Below are positions 17,016 through 26,880 of a stretch of DNA of 64,000 bases, in pieces. The first letter of the stretch is position 1; the number at the start of each line of letters is the position of its first letter. A program made the position numbers and the translations under genes. The DNA is from Intrasporangium flavum (GTDB lineage Bacteria; Actinomycetota; Actinomycetes; Actinomycetales; Dermatophilaceae): positions 186,001 to 250,000 of the forward strand of contig NZ_MLJO01000010.1 of assembly GCF_001956915.1 (NCBI RefSeq), given 5' to 3'. The notes beneath the pieces are model-generated. The model did not search any database. It saw only the letters and a list, made by a program, of their open reading frames with translations, and had not been told where the DNA came from.

Positions 17016-17759
17016 TCAGGCGCCGTGGGCCGAATCGGCGGCCTCCCTGGTGAAGCGCAGCAGCGCCTCGGCGAACGCCTCGGGCTGGTCGAGGTTGGCC
17101 AGGTGCCCGGCCCCCCGGATCGTCTCGACGCGGACCGCGGGGACGTCGTGGCGGAACCCTGGGACGCCGAGGCGGAACTGGTCCCACCGGCCGTTGAGCA
17201 GCAGCACGGGGCACGCGAGACGGGCCAGCGACGCGGGCCGGCAGGCGTCCATGACCTCGCGCCAGGCGGTCGTCGTCGGGGCGAACCAGTAGCCGCCGGC
17301 GATCACCGGGTCGATGCGCTCGGCCGGGTAGAGGCGGTGCAGCACGCGGTCGTTGACCCGGGTCATCCGGGCGGGGCCGAGCCGGTCGGTCAGCGCCCCG
17401 ACGACGCGGTACGCGGCAGCCCCGGCACCCTGCGGCCGCGCGCTCGCGCCGGCGAGGACGAGCCCGGCCAGCGCGTCTCCGTGCCGGGCCGCGTACTCCA
17501 TCGCGACGAAGCCGCCCAGCGAGTGCCCGACGAGCACGACCGGGCCCCGGGCGCCGCTGCGCCGCACCGCCTCGTCGACGACCTCGACGCACCGGTCGAG
17601 GGTGAAGGCCTCGGCCGCGCGCGCACCGTGCCCCGGCAGGTCGACGAGCCGGACGTCCGCGTGCGGCTCGAGCAGGGGCAGCTGCGGCAGCCACTGCGCG
17701 CTCGACAGGCGTGACCCGTGGACGAGGACCAGCTGCGGTCGGGTCGGGTCGGCGGGCAC
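17016..17759 (-). CDS. alpha/beta hydrolase
   Basis: The 247-residue protein has the oxyanion 'VLVHGSRLSSAQW', the nucleophile elbow 'VLVGHSLGGFVAME' (Ser80) and a C-terminal catalytic His in 'RGAGHLANLDQP'. It resembles the small-molecule esterase/peroxidase-like branch, but substrate cannot be deduced. GTG 17759 is the best start by homology at 'RPQLVLVHG'; there is no clear ribosome binding site, and CATCCT six bases upstream could be a -10 for a leaderless mRNA. Confidence 0.82.
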   Translation of the reverse strand: MPADPTRPQLVLVHGSRLSSAQWLPQLPLLEPHADVRLVDLPGHGARAAEAFTLDRCVEVVDEAVRRSGARGPVVLVGHSLGGFVAMEYAARHGDALAGLVLAGASARPQGAGAAAYRVVGALTDRLGPARMTRVNDRVLHRLYPAERIDPVIAGGYWFAPTTTAWREVMDACRPASLARLACPVLLLNGRWDQFRLGVPGFRHDVPAVRVETIRGAGHLANLDQPEAFAEALLRFTREAADSAHGA

Positions 17760-17784
17760 ACCGCGAGGATGCCACGATGGCGCG

Positions 17785-18681
17785 GTGAGCCACCTCATCT
17801 CCGCCGCCGAGCTCGCCCACGAGATCGAGGACGTCGTCGTCCTCGACGTCCGCTGGGCGCTCACTGCCGGTCGCGCCGCCACCGAAGGGCCCGTCGGGCG
17901 CCCCGGCTACGACGCCGGCCACGTGCCGGGCGCGTTCTTCGTCGACCTCGACAGCGAGCTCGCCGCGGCACCCGGCGAGGGAGGGCGGCACCCGCTGCCC
18001 GACGCCGCGACCCTCGAGCGGCTCGTCCGGCGCTGCGGCATCGGCCCCGGCTCGCGCGTCGTCGTCTACGACGCCCGCGACGCCATGGCCGCCGCCCGCG
18101 CCTGGTGGGTGCTGCGCTGGGCCGGCGTGCCCGACGTCCGGGTGCTCGACGGTGGTTTCGCGGCCTGGACGGCCGCCGGGCTGCCGGTGAGCACCGAGGA
18201 GCCGGCCGACCGGCACGGCGAGGGCACCGTGCACCTCGGCAGCCTGCCGACGCTCGACGCCGACGGCGCCGCCGCGCTCGCCCGCGCCGGCCTGCTCGTC
18301 GACGCCCGCGCCACCGAGCGGTACGCGGGCGAGGTGGAGCCGATCGACCCCGTCGCCGGCCACGTCCCCGGTGCCGTCACGTCACCGACGGCCGCGCTGG
18401 TCGGTCCCGACGGCCGGTTCCGCGACGACCTCGCCGAGCACTGGGCACGGGTCGTCGCCGCCGAGGCGCCCAGCCGTGCCGACGCGGGTGCCGACGCGGG
18501 TGCCGACGCGCCCTCCGACGGCCGGGCCGTCGGCGTCTACTGCGGCTCCGGCGTCACCGCGGCGCACCACGTGCTGGCGCTCGCCGAGATCGGGGTGGAC
18601 GCCACGCTCTACCCCGGCTCGTGGAGCGAGTGGATCCGCGACGCGTCGCGCCCCGTGGCCACCGGACGCACCCCCGGCTGA
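17785..18681 (+). CDS. sulfurtransferase with two rhodanese domains (SseA-type)
   Basis: The 298-residue protein has two tandem rhodanese domains. In the first the catalytic position is 'VVYDARDAM' (Asp96 region), so it is inactive. The second has Cys253 in 'YCGSGVTAAHH', the loop typical of 3-mercaptopyruvate sulfurtransferases rather than thiosulfate rhodaneses. A short Ala-Asp-Ala-Gly tandem insert (about 232-242) precedes the active loop. The GTG start is only 25 bp from the divergent hydrolase start, so both mRNAs are probably leaderless. Confidence 0.88.
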   Translation: MSHLISAAELAHEIEDVVVLDVRWALTAGRAATEGPVGRPGYDAGHVPGAFFVDLDSELAAAPGEGGRHPLPDAATLERLVRRCGIGPGSRVVVYDARDAMAAARAWWVLRWAGVPDVRVLDGGFAAWTAAGLPVSTEEPADRHGEGTVHLGSLPTLDADGAAALARAGLLVDARATERYAGEVEPIDPVAGHVPGAVTSPTAALVGPDGRFRDDLAEHWARVVAAEAPSRADAGADAGADAPSDGRAVGVYCGSGVTAAHHVLALAEIGVDATLYPGSWSEWIRDASRPVATGRTPG

Positions 18682-18715
18682 GCGCCGCCGGCGAACGCGG
18701 CGGGACACGGTCAGC

Positions 18716-18767
18716 CGTCGCGGTAAATCGTCGCGGTCAGGCGTCGCGCTCAGACGTCGCGGTCGAG
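18716..18767. repeat. 13-bp imperfect tandem repeat
   Basis: Four consecutive 13-bp units based on CGTCGCGGTCAGR run from 18716 to 18767. The last units overlap the 3' end of the HEAT-protein gene, so variation in copy number could alter its C-terminus. Confidence 0.8.
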
Positions 18768-19313
18768 GCGGCGTCGCATCCGGACGAGCGCGCGTTCGGC
18801 GGCGACCCTGACCGACTCCTCGGCATCCGCCCGCGCCTCGTGGAGGGCGGGCGCGTGCTCCGCCTCCCCCACCGCCCCGAGCACCCGCGCCGCGGCCGCC
18901 CGGACGCGCGTCGTGTCGTCGTCGGTGACGAGGCGCGCGCACGCCTCGCCGGCCTCGCCGACGCCCCAGCGTGCGGCCACCTTCGCGCACATCTCGCGGA
19001 CCCGCCACGCCGGGTCGCCCAGCCCCGCGACGACGTCGCCGCCGTAGCGGTCGTCCCAGACGTACAGCAGCGTGCGAGCCGCCCACACCCGCGCCCAGTA
19101 GTCGCGCTCGCCCACGAGCCGGTCGGGTGCGCCCCACGTCCGCGAGGCCCGGCCCCCGACCCAGCCGAGGTCGGGCGACCCCGGCTCGCCCCACGCGCTC
19201 CGGCCGGTGAGCAGGTCGGCGCACCACGGGACGAGTGCGTCGTCGCCCAGCGCGTCGGCGGCGGCCGTGGCCCGGTCGGCCGGCGTCGCGTCGAGGACCT
19301 CGTCGGGGGTCAT
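18750..19313 (-). CDS. HEAT-repeat-like protein
   Basis: The 187-residue all-alpha protein contains HEAT-like helical pairs, clearest in 'GLGDPAWRVREMCAKVAARW' and 'TRVRAAAARVLGAVGEAEHA'. Such domains mediate protein contacts; the partner is unknown. The ATG at 19313 follows a weak GA-rich site. The gene ends inside a tandem repeat. Confidence 0.75.
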   Translation of the reverse strand: MTPDEVLDATPADRATAAADALGDDALVPWCADLLTGRSAWGEPGSPDLGWVGGRASRTWGAPDRLVGERDYWARVWAARTLLYVWDDRYGGDVVAGLGDPAWRVREMCAKVAARWGVGEAGEACARLVTDDDTTRVRAAAARVLGAVGEAEHAPALHEARADAEESVRVAAERALVRMRRRLDRDV

Positions 19314-19375
19314 GCTCGAAGTCTGCTCGTCGGGTCCGACACCGTGGGGTGAAGCGCGGGAGGGGCGCGTACGGC

Positions 19376-19411
19376 AACGGCCCGCACCGCGCCGAGGCGA
19401 TGCGGGCCGTT
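19376..19411 (-). terminator. terminator of the serine protease gene
   Basis: AACGGCCCGCA (19376-19386) and TGCGGGCCGTT (19401-19411) form an 11-bp perfect stem with a 14-base loop, 60 bases after the protease stop. Confidence 0.65.
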
Positions 19412-19471
19412 CCGTCGCTGCCGCCGCCCGCCAGGGGGTACGGGTGCGGCGCGGGTCGTGACGTCAGCGCG

Positions 19472-20671
19472 TCACGACGTCCTGAGGGTCAGGCCGTAGG
19501 CCGAGATGATCTCGTCGACGGGCTGGAAGTAGGCGATGTTCGGCTGCCCGACCTTCTCGCCGCAGACCGAGTTCGCGCCGTAGCCGGCGCCACCGCTCGT
19601 CACGCCCTGCGCGGTCGTGCTGGCCATCCACGAACCGCCCGAGTCGCCGCCCTCGGTGCACGTGTTGCTCTTGGTCAGGCCGCTGACCGTGCTGAAGGTG
19701 CCGTCACCGTTGCTGTAGTTGACCGTGACGCTCTTGGCCTGCACCGATCCGCACGTCCAGCCGGTCGTGCGGCCGGACTTGCAGATCGCGGTGCCGACGG
19801 GCGCGTTCGAGTAGCCGGTGACGCGTCGGGCGTTGACGCCGTCGTAGAGGTCGACGGCCCCGACACCGGTCCAGCTCGAGGTGAGCGTCGAGTACGCGTA
19901 GTCGTTGCCCGGGAAGGAGTAGGCCTGCGTCGAGCCGAGCGTGACGCCGCCCTTGCTGAAGGTCTGGTAGCCCTCGCCGCAGTGGCCTGCCGTGATGAAG
20001 ACGGGCGAGCCGGCGCGGGTGGCGTTGAAGCCGAGCGAGCAGACGTAGCCGGAGAACTCGATCTGCTGGCCGCCGTAGACGTTGGCCTGCGTCGTCGTCC
20101 GGGCCGTCGTGCCCTCGACGCGGACCCCGTCGAGGCCGGCGACGTCGCCACGGACGTCCGTGACGCGGGCGGCCGGGACCGTGAGCACCACCGAGTTCGT
20201 CACCGGGTCGGCGTAGGAGGCGACGACGTCGGACCCGGCGCGCTGGCGGGCGGCGTGCTCGACGGCGCCCAGGGCGGCCGAGGAGCGGTCGACGACGCGA
20301 GCCGTGGCGCCGGCCTGCCGGACCGCAGCCACCGACCGGGCGTCGACGACGTTGACGACGAGGCGGCCGGTGCCGGCGTCGATGTACGAGCCGCCGGCGC
20401 GCGCCCCGAGGGAGCGCTCGAGGGCGGCGGAGGTGCGGGCCTGGCCGTCCTGGGCGGCGACCCGGTCGCGGGCGGCGGCGAGGGTGATGCCGCGGTCCTT
20501 CGCCAGCCACCGCGCCGACATCTCGGCGACGGACAGGCCGGAGTCGGTGGAGGCGGAGGGGGTCGGCGACGGTGCGTCGGCAGCGAGCGTCGACGCGGCC
20601 GCGGGAAGGGTGGTCAGGGCGGTCGCGACCGCCGCGGTGGCGGCGAGCACGGTGAGACGGGTCCGGATCAT
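19472..20671 (-). CDS. secreted trypsin-like serine protease (S1, streptogrisin/alpha-lytic type)
   Basis: The 399-residue preproenzyme has a signal peptide (cleavage near residue 30), a pro-region of about 160 residues with the alpha-lytic protease prodomain pattern, and a mature chymotrypsin-fold domain from about 195. The triad is His230 in 'ITAGHC', Asp257 in 'PGNDYAY' and Ser344 in 'EGGDSGGSW'. Cys211/Cys231, Cys297/Cys307 and a C-terminal pair fit the disulfides of this family. An AGGAG site precedes the ATG and TAGGTT at 20724-20729 is a candidate -10. Confidence 0.92.
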   Translation of the reverse strand: MIRTRLTVLAATAAVATALTTLPAAASTLAADAPSPTPSASTDSGLSVAEMSARWLAKDRGITLAAARDRVAAQDGQARTSAALERSLGARAGGSYIDAGTGRLVVNVVDARSVAAVRQAGATARVVDRSSAALGAVEHAARQRAGSDVVASYADPVTNSVVLTVPAARVTDVRGDVAGLDGVRVEGTTARTTTQANVYGGQQIEFSGYVCSLGFNATRAGSPVFITAGHCGEGYQTFSKGGVTLGSTQAYSFPGNDYAYSTLTSSWTGVGAVDLYDGVNARRVTGYSNAPVGTAICKSGRTTGWTCGSVQAKSVTVNYSNGDGTFSTVSGLTKSNTCTEGGDSGGSWMASTTAQGVTSGGAGYGANSVCGEKVGQPNIAYFQPVDEIISAYGLTLRTS

Positions 20672-20902
20672 GTGAGCTTCTCCTGTTCGGTCTCCCGGCC
20701 GTGGTTACCGGCCGGCGTGGAGAAACCTAGGAAGCGCGCCTCCAGACCGGTCCAAGGAGCGTTCCCGGCTTGGTCGATGGTTCGGTCAAGAGGAGGTCTG
20801 GAAACCACTTTCATCGTCAGGACGAACGTCTCCGGATGCGGATCTCCTTGTCGCGGGGAATGATTCGCGCGCCCGCGCGTGGCGACGTGGCACCATGCGC
20901 CC

Positions 20903-21964
20903 ATGCACCCCGAGAACCGGCTCACCGCCGACGTCGCCGACGCGCTGCGCCGGCTCGACGCCCTGCCGCCCGGCGCCCGTCGCCGCGAGGCCGCCGACGC
21001 GCTCCTCGACCGGGTGCGCGGTCGTGACGTTCACGACGAGCTGTGGGTCCGCATGCACGTCATCGACGCGGGCCACGGTCTCCCGCAGCGGGTCGCCGAC
21101 CTCGAGCACGTCACGTGGATGCTCGACCGCGTCGAGGCGGCAGAGGCCGACGACGCCGAGCGGCTGGCCGTGCTCTGGCGTGCCAAGTGCGCCCTCGACA
21201 CCATGCTGGCGACGCCGGCCTGCGGCCTCGACGCGGTCGAGCAGCTCGCCGATCGGGCAGAACGCCTCGCCACCGCGGCCGGGCTCAGCACGCGCAGCAT
21301 CGCGCTCGTGCGGGCCCGGTGCGCGGGCGAGCGCGGGGACGCCGCCGCGGCCGACCTGCTCCTCGCCGCAGCAGCTGCCCTGCCCGTCGATGCCCTCGCC
21401 GACTGCCCGACCTGCGAGGCGAGGGAGGTCGCCCTGGTCCGGGTGCGTTCGGACCGTGGGCGCGGGGTCGCCGACCTGCGCCGGGCCGTCGATGCCCCAC
21501 GCGCCTGCCACCAGGAACCACGCATGTCGTTCGGCCTCCTCCACGCCCTCGCGGCCCGGGGCGGGGACGAGGCCCTGGCCCGGTGGGCCTCCCGCCGGGG
21601 CCGGCCCGCGGTGCTGGCCTGGTTCGACCGCGGCGAGGACGCCCCCGCGGCCGCGGCGGGCCACGTCGTCGGCCTGGCCCTGCGCGGGCGCCGGCGGGCC
21701 GCCGGGCGGCGCGCGCTCGTCCTGGCCGGGCACCCGACCTTCTCGGGGCACGACCTGGAGGCCTACCTGCTCTCCTCGGCCGTGGCCTGCGCGCTGCACC
21801 GTGCTCCCGGGAGCCCCGGGGCACGGCCGTTGCCCGAGGCGGTCGAGGACCTGCGCCGCACGGCGGCAGCCCGCGCGCACGCGCTCGCCGAGGCGTTCGA
21901 CGCCCGCTCGGGCACGCGTCACCGGCGCGACGAGCTCGCCGAGCTGCTCGCGCCGCCGGCCTGA
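20903..21964 (+). CDS. uncharacterised helical protein
   Basis: The 353-residue protein is almost entirely alpha-helical and Ala/Arg/Leu rich, in a TPR-like pattern of helix pairs. It has a 'DCPTCEAREVALVRVRSD' cysteine pair near residue 165 and 'APRACHQEPRMSFGLLHAL' near 195, which together could bind a metal. I do not recognise the family. The ATG at 20903 is preferred over GTG 20879 because CACCAT lies six bases upstream and the extra eight residues look uncoded. Confidence 0.6.
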   Translation: MHPENRLTADVADALRRLDALPPGARRREAADALLDRVRGRDVHDELWVRMHVIDAGHGLPQRVADLEHVTWMLDRVEAAEADDAERLAVLWRAKCALDTMLATPACGLDAVEQLADRAERLATAAGLSTRSIALVRARCAGERGDAAAADLLLAAAAALPVDALADCPTCEAREVALVRVRSDRGRGVADLRRAVDAPRACHQEPRMSFGLLHALAARGGDEALARWASRRGRPAVLAWFDRGEDAPAAAAGHVVGLALRGRRRAAGRRALVLAGHPTFSGHDLEAYLLSSAVACALHRAPGSPGARPLPEAVEDLRRTAAARAHALAEAFDARSGTRHRRDELAELLAPPA

Positions 21965-22158
21965 CTCCCGGCACGAGGGGTCACCGGTGCGGCGGCGGCC
22001 ACCCTGACCGGGACCGCCGCGCACCGTGACCACCACCCACGTCCGCGTCGACCACCCCGGCGGGGTGCTCGGCACGGACGCCCGTCCCGTCGCGCACGAC
22101 GCCGCCGCCCGTGGTGGTCACGGGCGACGGCGTGGCGACGGGAGCCGGTGCGGCTGCG

Positions 22159-23553
<1,395 letters not shown>

Positions 23554-23644
23554 GCGGGACAGGTTATCGGGCTGGCGCCAGTGCATTCTCCACCTGCCCT
23601 CCCGTCGGTCGGGGGCACCGGCGCCGGTCCCCTAGGCTCGATGC

Positions 23645-23932
23645 GTGGCCCTGAGTTTCCGCTCCCGCGTCGAGCACGCGTCCTACCCGCTCCTCGAGCG
23701 CCTCGCGCGCGTGCCGCGTGCCGTGTCGCTCGGCCTCCTCGCCGTCGTCCTCGTGGCCGGTGTGCTCGCCCCGCGCCCCTGGGGCGGCATCGCGTTCGCG
23801 CTCGTCGCGGTCGTGCTCGGGTGGTTCCTCTTCCTCACGTGGGAGCGGCTGCGGCTGCCGGAGCGCCTCATGCGCGGCGCGGTCCTGCTGCTGGCCCTCG
23901 CCGTCGCCGTGGTGCGGATCGTGCCCGCCTGA
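23645..23932 (+). CDS. small membrane protein (DUF6703-like)
   Basis: The 95-residue protein has a polar N-terminus and two to three hydrophobic helices (about 28-43, 46-64 and 77-93) separated by 'LTWERLRLPERLMRG'. TAGGCT lies six bases before the GTG start, another leaderless arrangement. It is tucked between glyS and the zinc importer operon in many actinobacteria; a link to zinc is unproven. Confidence 0.7.
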   Translation: MALSFRSRVEHASYPLLERLARVPRAVSLGLLAVVLVAGVLAPRPWGGIAFALVAVVLGWFLFLTWERLRLPERLMRGAVLLLALAVAVVRIVPA

Positions 23933-23943
23933 CGGACCCCGTT

Positions 23944-23977
23944 TTGACAATGATTCTCACTTTGAGAATCATTGTCA
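23944..23977 (+). promoter_or_regulatory. znu promoter with Zur operator
   Basis: TGACAATGATTCTCA (23945-23959) and TGAGAATCATTGTCA (23963-23977) form a perfect 15-bp inverted repeat with a three-base centre, matching the AATGATNNTCATT-type zinc uptake regulator box of actinobacteria. Within it TTGACA (23944-23949) and AATCAT (23967-23972) are separated by 17 bp and are followed after six bases by the znuA GTG. A bound repressor would cover both promoter hexamers and the start point. Confidence 0.9.
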
Positions 23978-23978
23978 T

Positions 23979-24977
23979 GTGACCCCGCGCCGACTCCGCC
24001 CCACCCTGTCCGCCCTGCCCGTCCTCTCTCTCGTGGTCCTGACCGCCGGGGCGTGCAGCAGCACCGGGTCGACCGCGTCGGGCGGCGTCGTCACCTCCTT
24101 CTACCCGCTGCAGTTCGCGACGCAGCAGATCGTCGGCGGCGGCCAGCAGGTCGGGGTCCTCACCAAGCCGGGCGCCGAGCCGCACGACCTCGAGCTCGCG
24201 CCCCAGGACCTCGCGTCGATGACGAAGGCCCGACTCGTCGTCTACGCCGACGGGTTCCAGCCCGCCGTCGACGACGGCATCGGCCAGGTCGACCCCGCCC
24301 GGGTCCTCGACGTCGCCGGACCCGCCAGGCTCACCCTCCCGGCGAGCGAGGACGGGCACGACCACTCGGGCGAGGGCGCCGAGGCGCCGGCGGACGCGTC
24401 GGGCGGGGCACCCGCCGGCGATGACCATGCCTCCGGTGACGGCCACGACCACGGGGCCGATGACCCGCACTTCTGGCTCGACCCGACGCGCTACGCCGAC
24501 GTGGCCAGGGCCATCGGGGCCCGGCTCTCCGCCGACGACCCCGCGAACGCCGCGGCCTACGCCAAGAACACCGCCGCGTTCGTCGACAAGCTGACCGCCC
24601 TCGACGCCGACTACCGCACCGGTCTCGCGTCGTGCCGCTCGACGGTCCTCGTCACGAGCCACGCCGCCTTCGGCTACCTGGCCCAGCGCTACGGCCTCGA
24701 CCAGCACGGCATCGCGGGCATCTCCCCCGAGGCGGAGCCGAGCGCCGCCGGGCTCAAGGAGGTGAGCGACCTCGTGCACTCCGAGGGCGTCACGACGATC
24801 TTCCAGGAGACGCTCACCGAGCCGCAGCTGGCCGACACCGTCGCCCGCACCACCGGGGCCACCGTCGCCACCCTGGACCCCGTCGAGGGGATCACCGGGG
24901 CGTCGGCCGGCACGGACTACTTTGAGGTCATGCGCAGCAACCTCACCGCCCTCCGGACGGGACTGGGGTGCAAGTGA
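23979..24977 (+). CDS. znuA: zinc ABC transporter substrate-binding lipoprotein
   Basis: The 332-residue cluster A-1 metal-binding protein begins with a lipoprotein-like signal ending at Cys26 ('TAGAC'). 'KPGAEPHDLELAPQDLASM' contains the first zinc histidine, and a His/Asp-rich loop with 'GHDHSGEG', 'DDHASGDGHDHGADDPHFWL' lies between residues 125 and 170. It delivers zinc to the ZnuB/ZnuC pump. The GTG start directly follows the Zur box and there is no room for a leader, so the transcript is probably leaderless. Confidence 0.92.
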   Translation: MTPRRLRPTLSALPVLSLVVLTAGACSSTGSTASGGVVTSFYPLQFATQQIVGGGQQVGVLTKPGAEPHDLELAPQDLASMTKARLVVYADGFQPAVDDGIGQVDPARVLDVAGPARLTLPASEDGHDHSGEGAEAPADASGGAPAGDDHASGDGHDHGADDPHFWLDPTRYADVARAIGARLSADDPANAAAYAKNTAAFVDKLTALDADYRTGLASCRSTVLVTSHAAFGYLAQRYGLDQHGIAGISPEAEPSAAGLKEVSDLVHSEGVTTIFQETLTEPQLADTVARTTGATVATLDPVEGITGASAGTDYFEVMRSNLTALRTGLGCK

Positions 24978-25840
24978 GCGCCACCGACGCACCGGCCCCG
25001 ACGCCGGACGCCTCCCCCACCGTCCAGGCCGCAGGCTCTGCGGACGTCGTCATCGACGTCCGGGGCGCCGGCTTCGGCTACGGCGAGCGCACCGTCCTGC
25101 ACGGCGCCGACCTCACGGTGCGACGGGGTGAGATCGTCGCCGTCGTCGGGCCGAACGGCTCGGGCAAGTCGACCCTCATGAAGGGCATCCTCGGCCTCAA
25201 CGAGCGCACCGAGGGGGCGGTCACCCTCTTCGGCGTCCCGGCCGACGACTTCCACGACCGGGCCCGGATCGGCTACGTGCCGCAGCGCCACACCCTCTCG
25301 GCGTCGGTCAGTGCCACCGCCGAGGAGATCGTCGAGACCGGCAGGCTGCCGCGGCTCGGCTGGTTCGGGCGCCTGCGCGCCACCGACCGGCAGGTCGTCG
25401 CCCGCTCGCTCGAGGTCGTCGGCCTCGGCGACCGCGCGGCCACCGAGGTCAGCACGCTCTCGGGTGGTCAGCAGCGTCGCGTCCTCATCGCCCGTGCCCT
25501 CGCCGGACAGCCCGACGTCCTCGTCATGGACGAGCCGACCGCGGGTGTCGACGCCGCGAGCCAGCACGTGCTCGCCGACGTCCTCGAGCGTCTCGTCGAG
25601 CGCGGCGTGACCATGGTCGTCGTCACGCACGAGCTCGGCGCCCTCGAACGGCTGCTGACGCGCATCGTCGTCGTCGACGCCGGGCGCATCGTCTTCGACG
25701 GCACGCCCGAGGCGTATGCCTCCTCCCGCGACGCCGTCCACCACGAGCACGACAGCCACCACCACGACCTCGAGCTCGAGACGGCCCGGCCGGTCCTGGG
25801 CCGAGGGCCCTTCGACGACGCCCGAGGAGGCGACGCGTGA
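24974..25840 (+). CDS. znuC: zinc ABC transporter ATP-binding protein
   Basis: The 288-residue ATPase has Walker A 'GPNGSGKST', signature 'LSGGQQRR' and Walker B 'VLVMDEPTAGVD' in the metal-type ABC subfamily. The tail has 'HHEHDSHHHD', a short His cluster. GTG 24974 overlaps the znuA stop in a GTGA motif; GTG 24968 is an alternative two codons earlier. Second gene of the Zur-controlled operon. Confidence 0.92.
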   Translation: MSATDAPAPTPDASPTVQAAGSADVVIDVRGAGFGYGERTVLHGADLTVRRGEIVAVVGPNGSGKSTLMKGILGLNERTEGAVTLFGVPADDFHDRARIGYVPQRHTLSASVSATAEEIVETGRLPRLGWFGRLRATDRQVVARSLEVVGLGDRAATEVSTLSGGQQRRVLIARALAGQPDVLVMDEPTAGVDAASQHVLADVLERLVERGVTMVVVTHELGALERLLTRIVVVDAGRIVFDGTPEAYASSRDAVHHEHDSHHHDLELETARPVLGRGPFDDARGGDA

Positions 25841-26880
25841 TCAGCGACATCCTCACCGTCGACTTCATGCAGCGGGCGCTCGTCGCCGCGCTGCTCGTGG
25901 GCACGGTCGCCCCGATGGTCGGCATCTTCCTGGTGCAGCGCCGGCTCTCGCTCATCGGCGACGGCATGGGCCACGTCGCCCTGGCCGGCGTCGCCATCGG
26001 CCTCGTCAGCGGCACCGCCCCGGTGCTCACGGCACTCGTCGCGGCGGTGATCGCCGCCGTCGTCATCGAGCTGCTGCGGGCCCGTGGGCGCACCAACGGC
26101 GACGTCGCCCTCGCCGTCATCTTCTACGGCGGCATCGCCGGCGGCGTCGTCATCATCAGCCGCTCCCCCGATGGCACGCCGGCCAACCTCATGAAGTACC
26201 TCTTCGGCTCGATCCTCACGACGACGAGCGGCGACATCTGGGTGTTCGCCGGTCTTGCCGTCGTCGTCGCGGTGACGACGTGGGTGCTCCGGCCGCGCCT
26301 GTTCGCCGTCGCCAACGACGAGGAGTACGCCCGCGCCGTCGGCATCCCCGTGCTGCCGATCAACATCGTGCTCGCGGTCCTGACGGCCACGACCGTCGTC
26401 GTCGCGATGCGCGTCGTCGGGCTGCTGCTCATCAGCGCGCTCATGATCGTGCCGAACGCCGCCGCACAGCTCGTCGCCCGCTCGTTCGGCAGCGGCGTCC
26501 GCTGGGCGGTCGCGTTCGGCCTCGTCGCGAGCGTCGGTGGGGTCGTCGTGTCCTACCCCCTCAACACCCCGTCCGGCGGCTCGATCGTGCTGCTGTCGGT
26601 CGCGATCTTCGTCGTCGTCGCAGCCGTCACCGGCCTGCGGGCCCGGGTGCGCGGTCGACGGCACTCCGTGGCCGAGGTGCACCCGCACGAGCACGGCGCC
26701 CAGTGCGGGCATCCCGCGATCCCGCACGGCGACCACGTCGACTACGTCCACGACGGGCACCGGCACGCGGCGCACGAGGGGCACTACGACGAGCACGGCT
26801 CCGGCGGCGCGCCTGCGGGCGCGGAGACGCCCGGCGGCCCCGACCACCACGACGACACGATGACGAGGACGACCCGATGA
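25837..26880 (+). CDS. znuB: zinc ABC transporter permease with His-rich tail
   Basis: The 347-residue protein has the eight-helix ABC-3 permease core ('LSLIGDGMGHVALAGVAIGL' and 'LLLISALMIVPNAAAQLVAR'). Unusually, about 70 residues after the last helix form a cytoplasmic tail rich in His ('VHPHEHGAQCGHPAIPHGDH', 'HDGHRHAAHEGHYDEHG'), likely to bind zinc. AGGAGG precedes the GTG, which overlaps the znuC stop. Confidence 0.9.
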   Translation: MISDILTVDFMQRALVAALLVGTVAPMVGIFLVQRRLSLIGDGMGHVALAGVAIGLVSGTAPVLTALVAAVIAAVVIELLRARGRTNGDVALAVIFYGGIAGGVVIISRSPDGTPANLMKYLFGSILTTTSGDIWVFAGLAVVVAVTTWVLRPRLFAVANDEEYARAVGIPVLPINIVLAVLTATTVVVAMRVVGLLLISALMIVPNAAAQLVARSFGSGVRWAVAFGLVASVGGVVVSYPLNTPSGGSIVLLSVAIFVVVAAVTGLRARVRGRRHSVAEVHPHEHGAQCGHPAIPHGDHVDYVHDGHRHAAHEGHYDEHGSGGAPAGAETPGGPDHHDDTMTRTTR

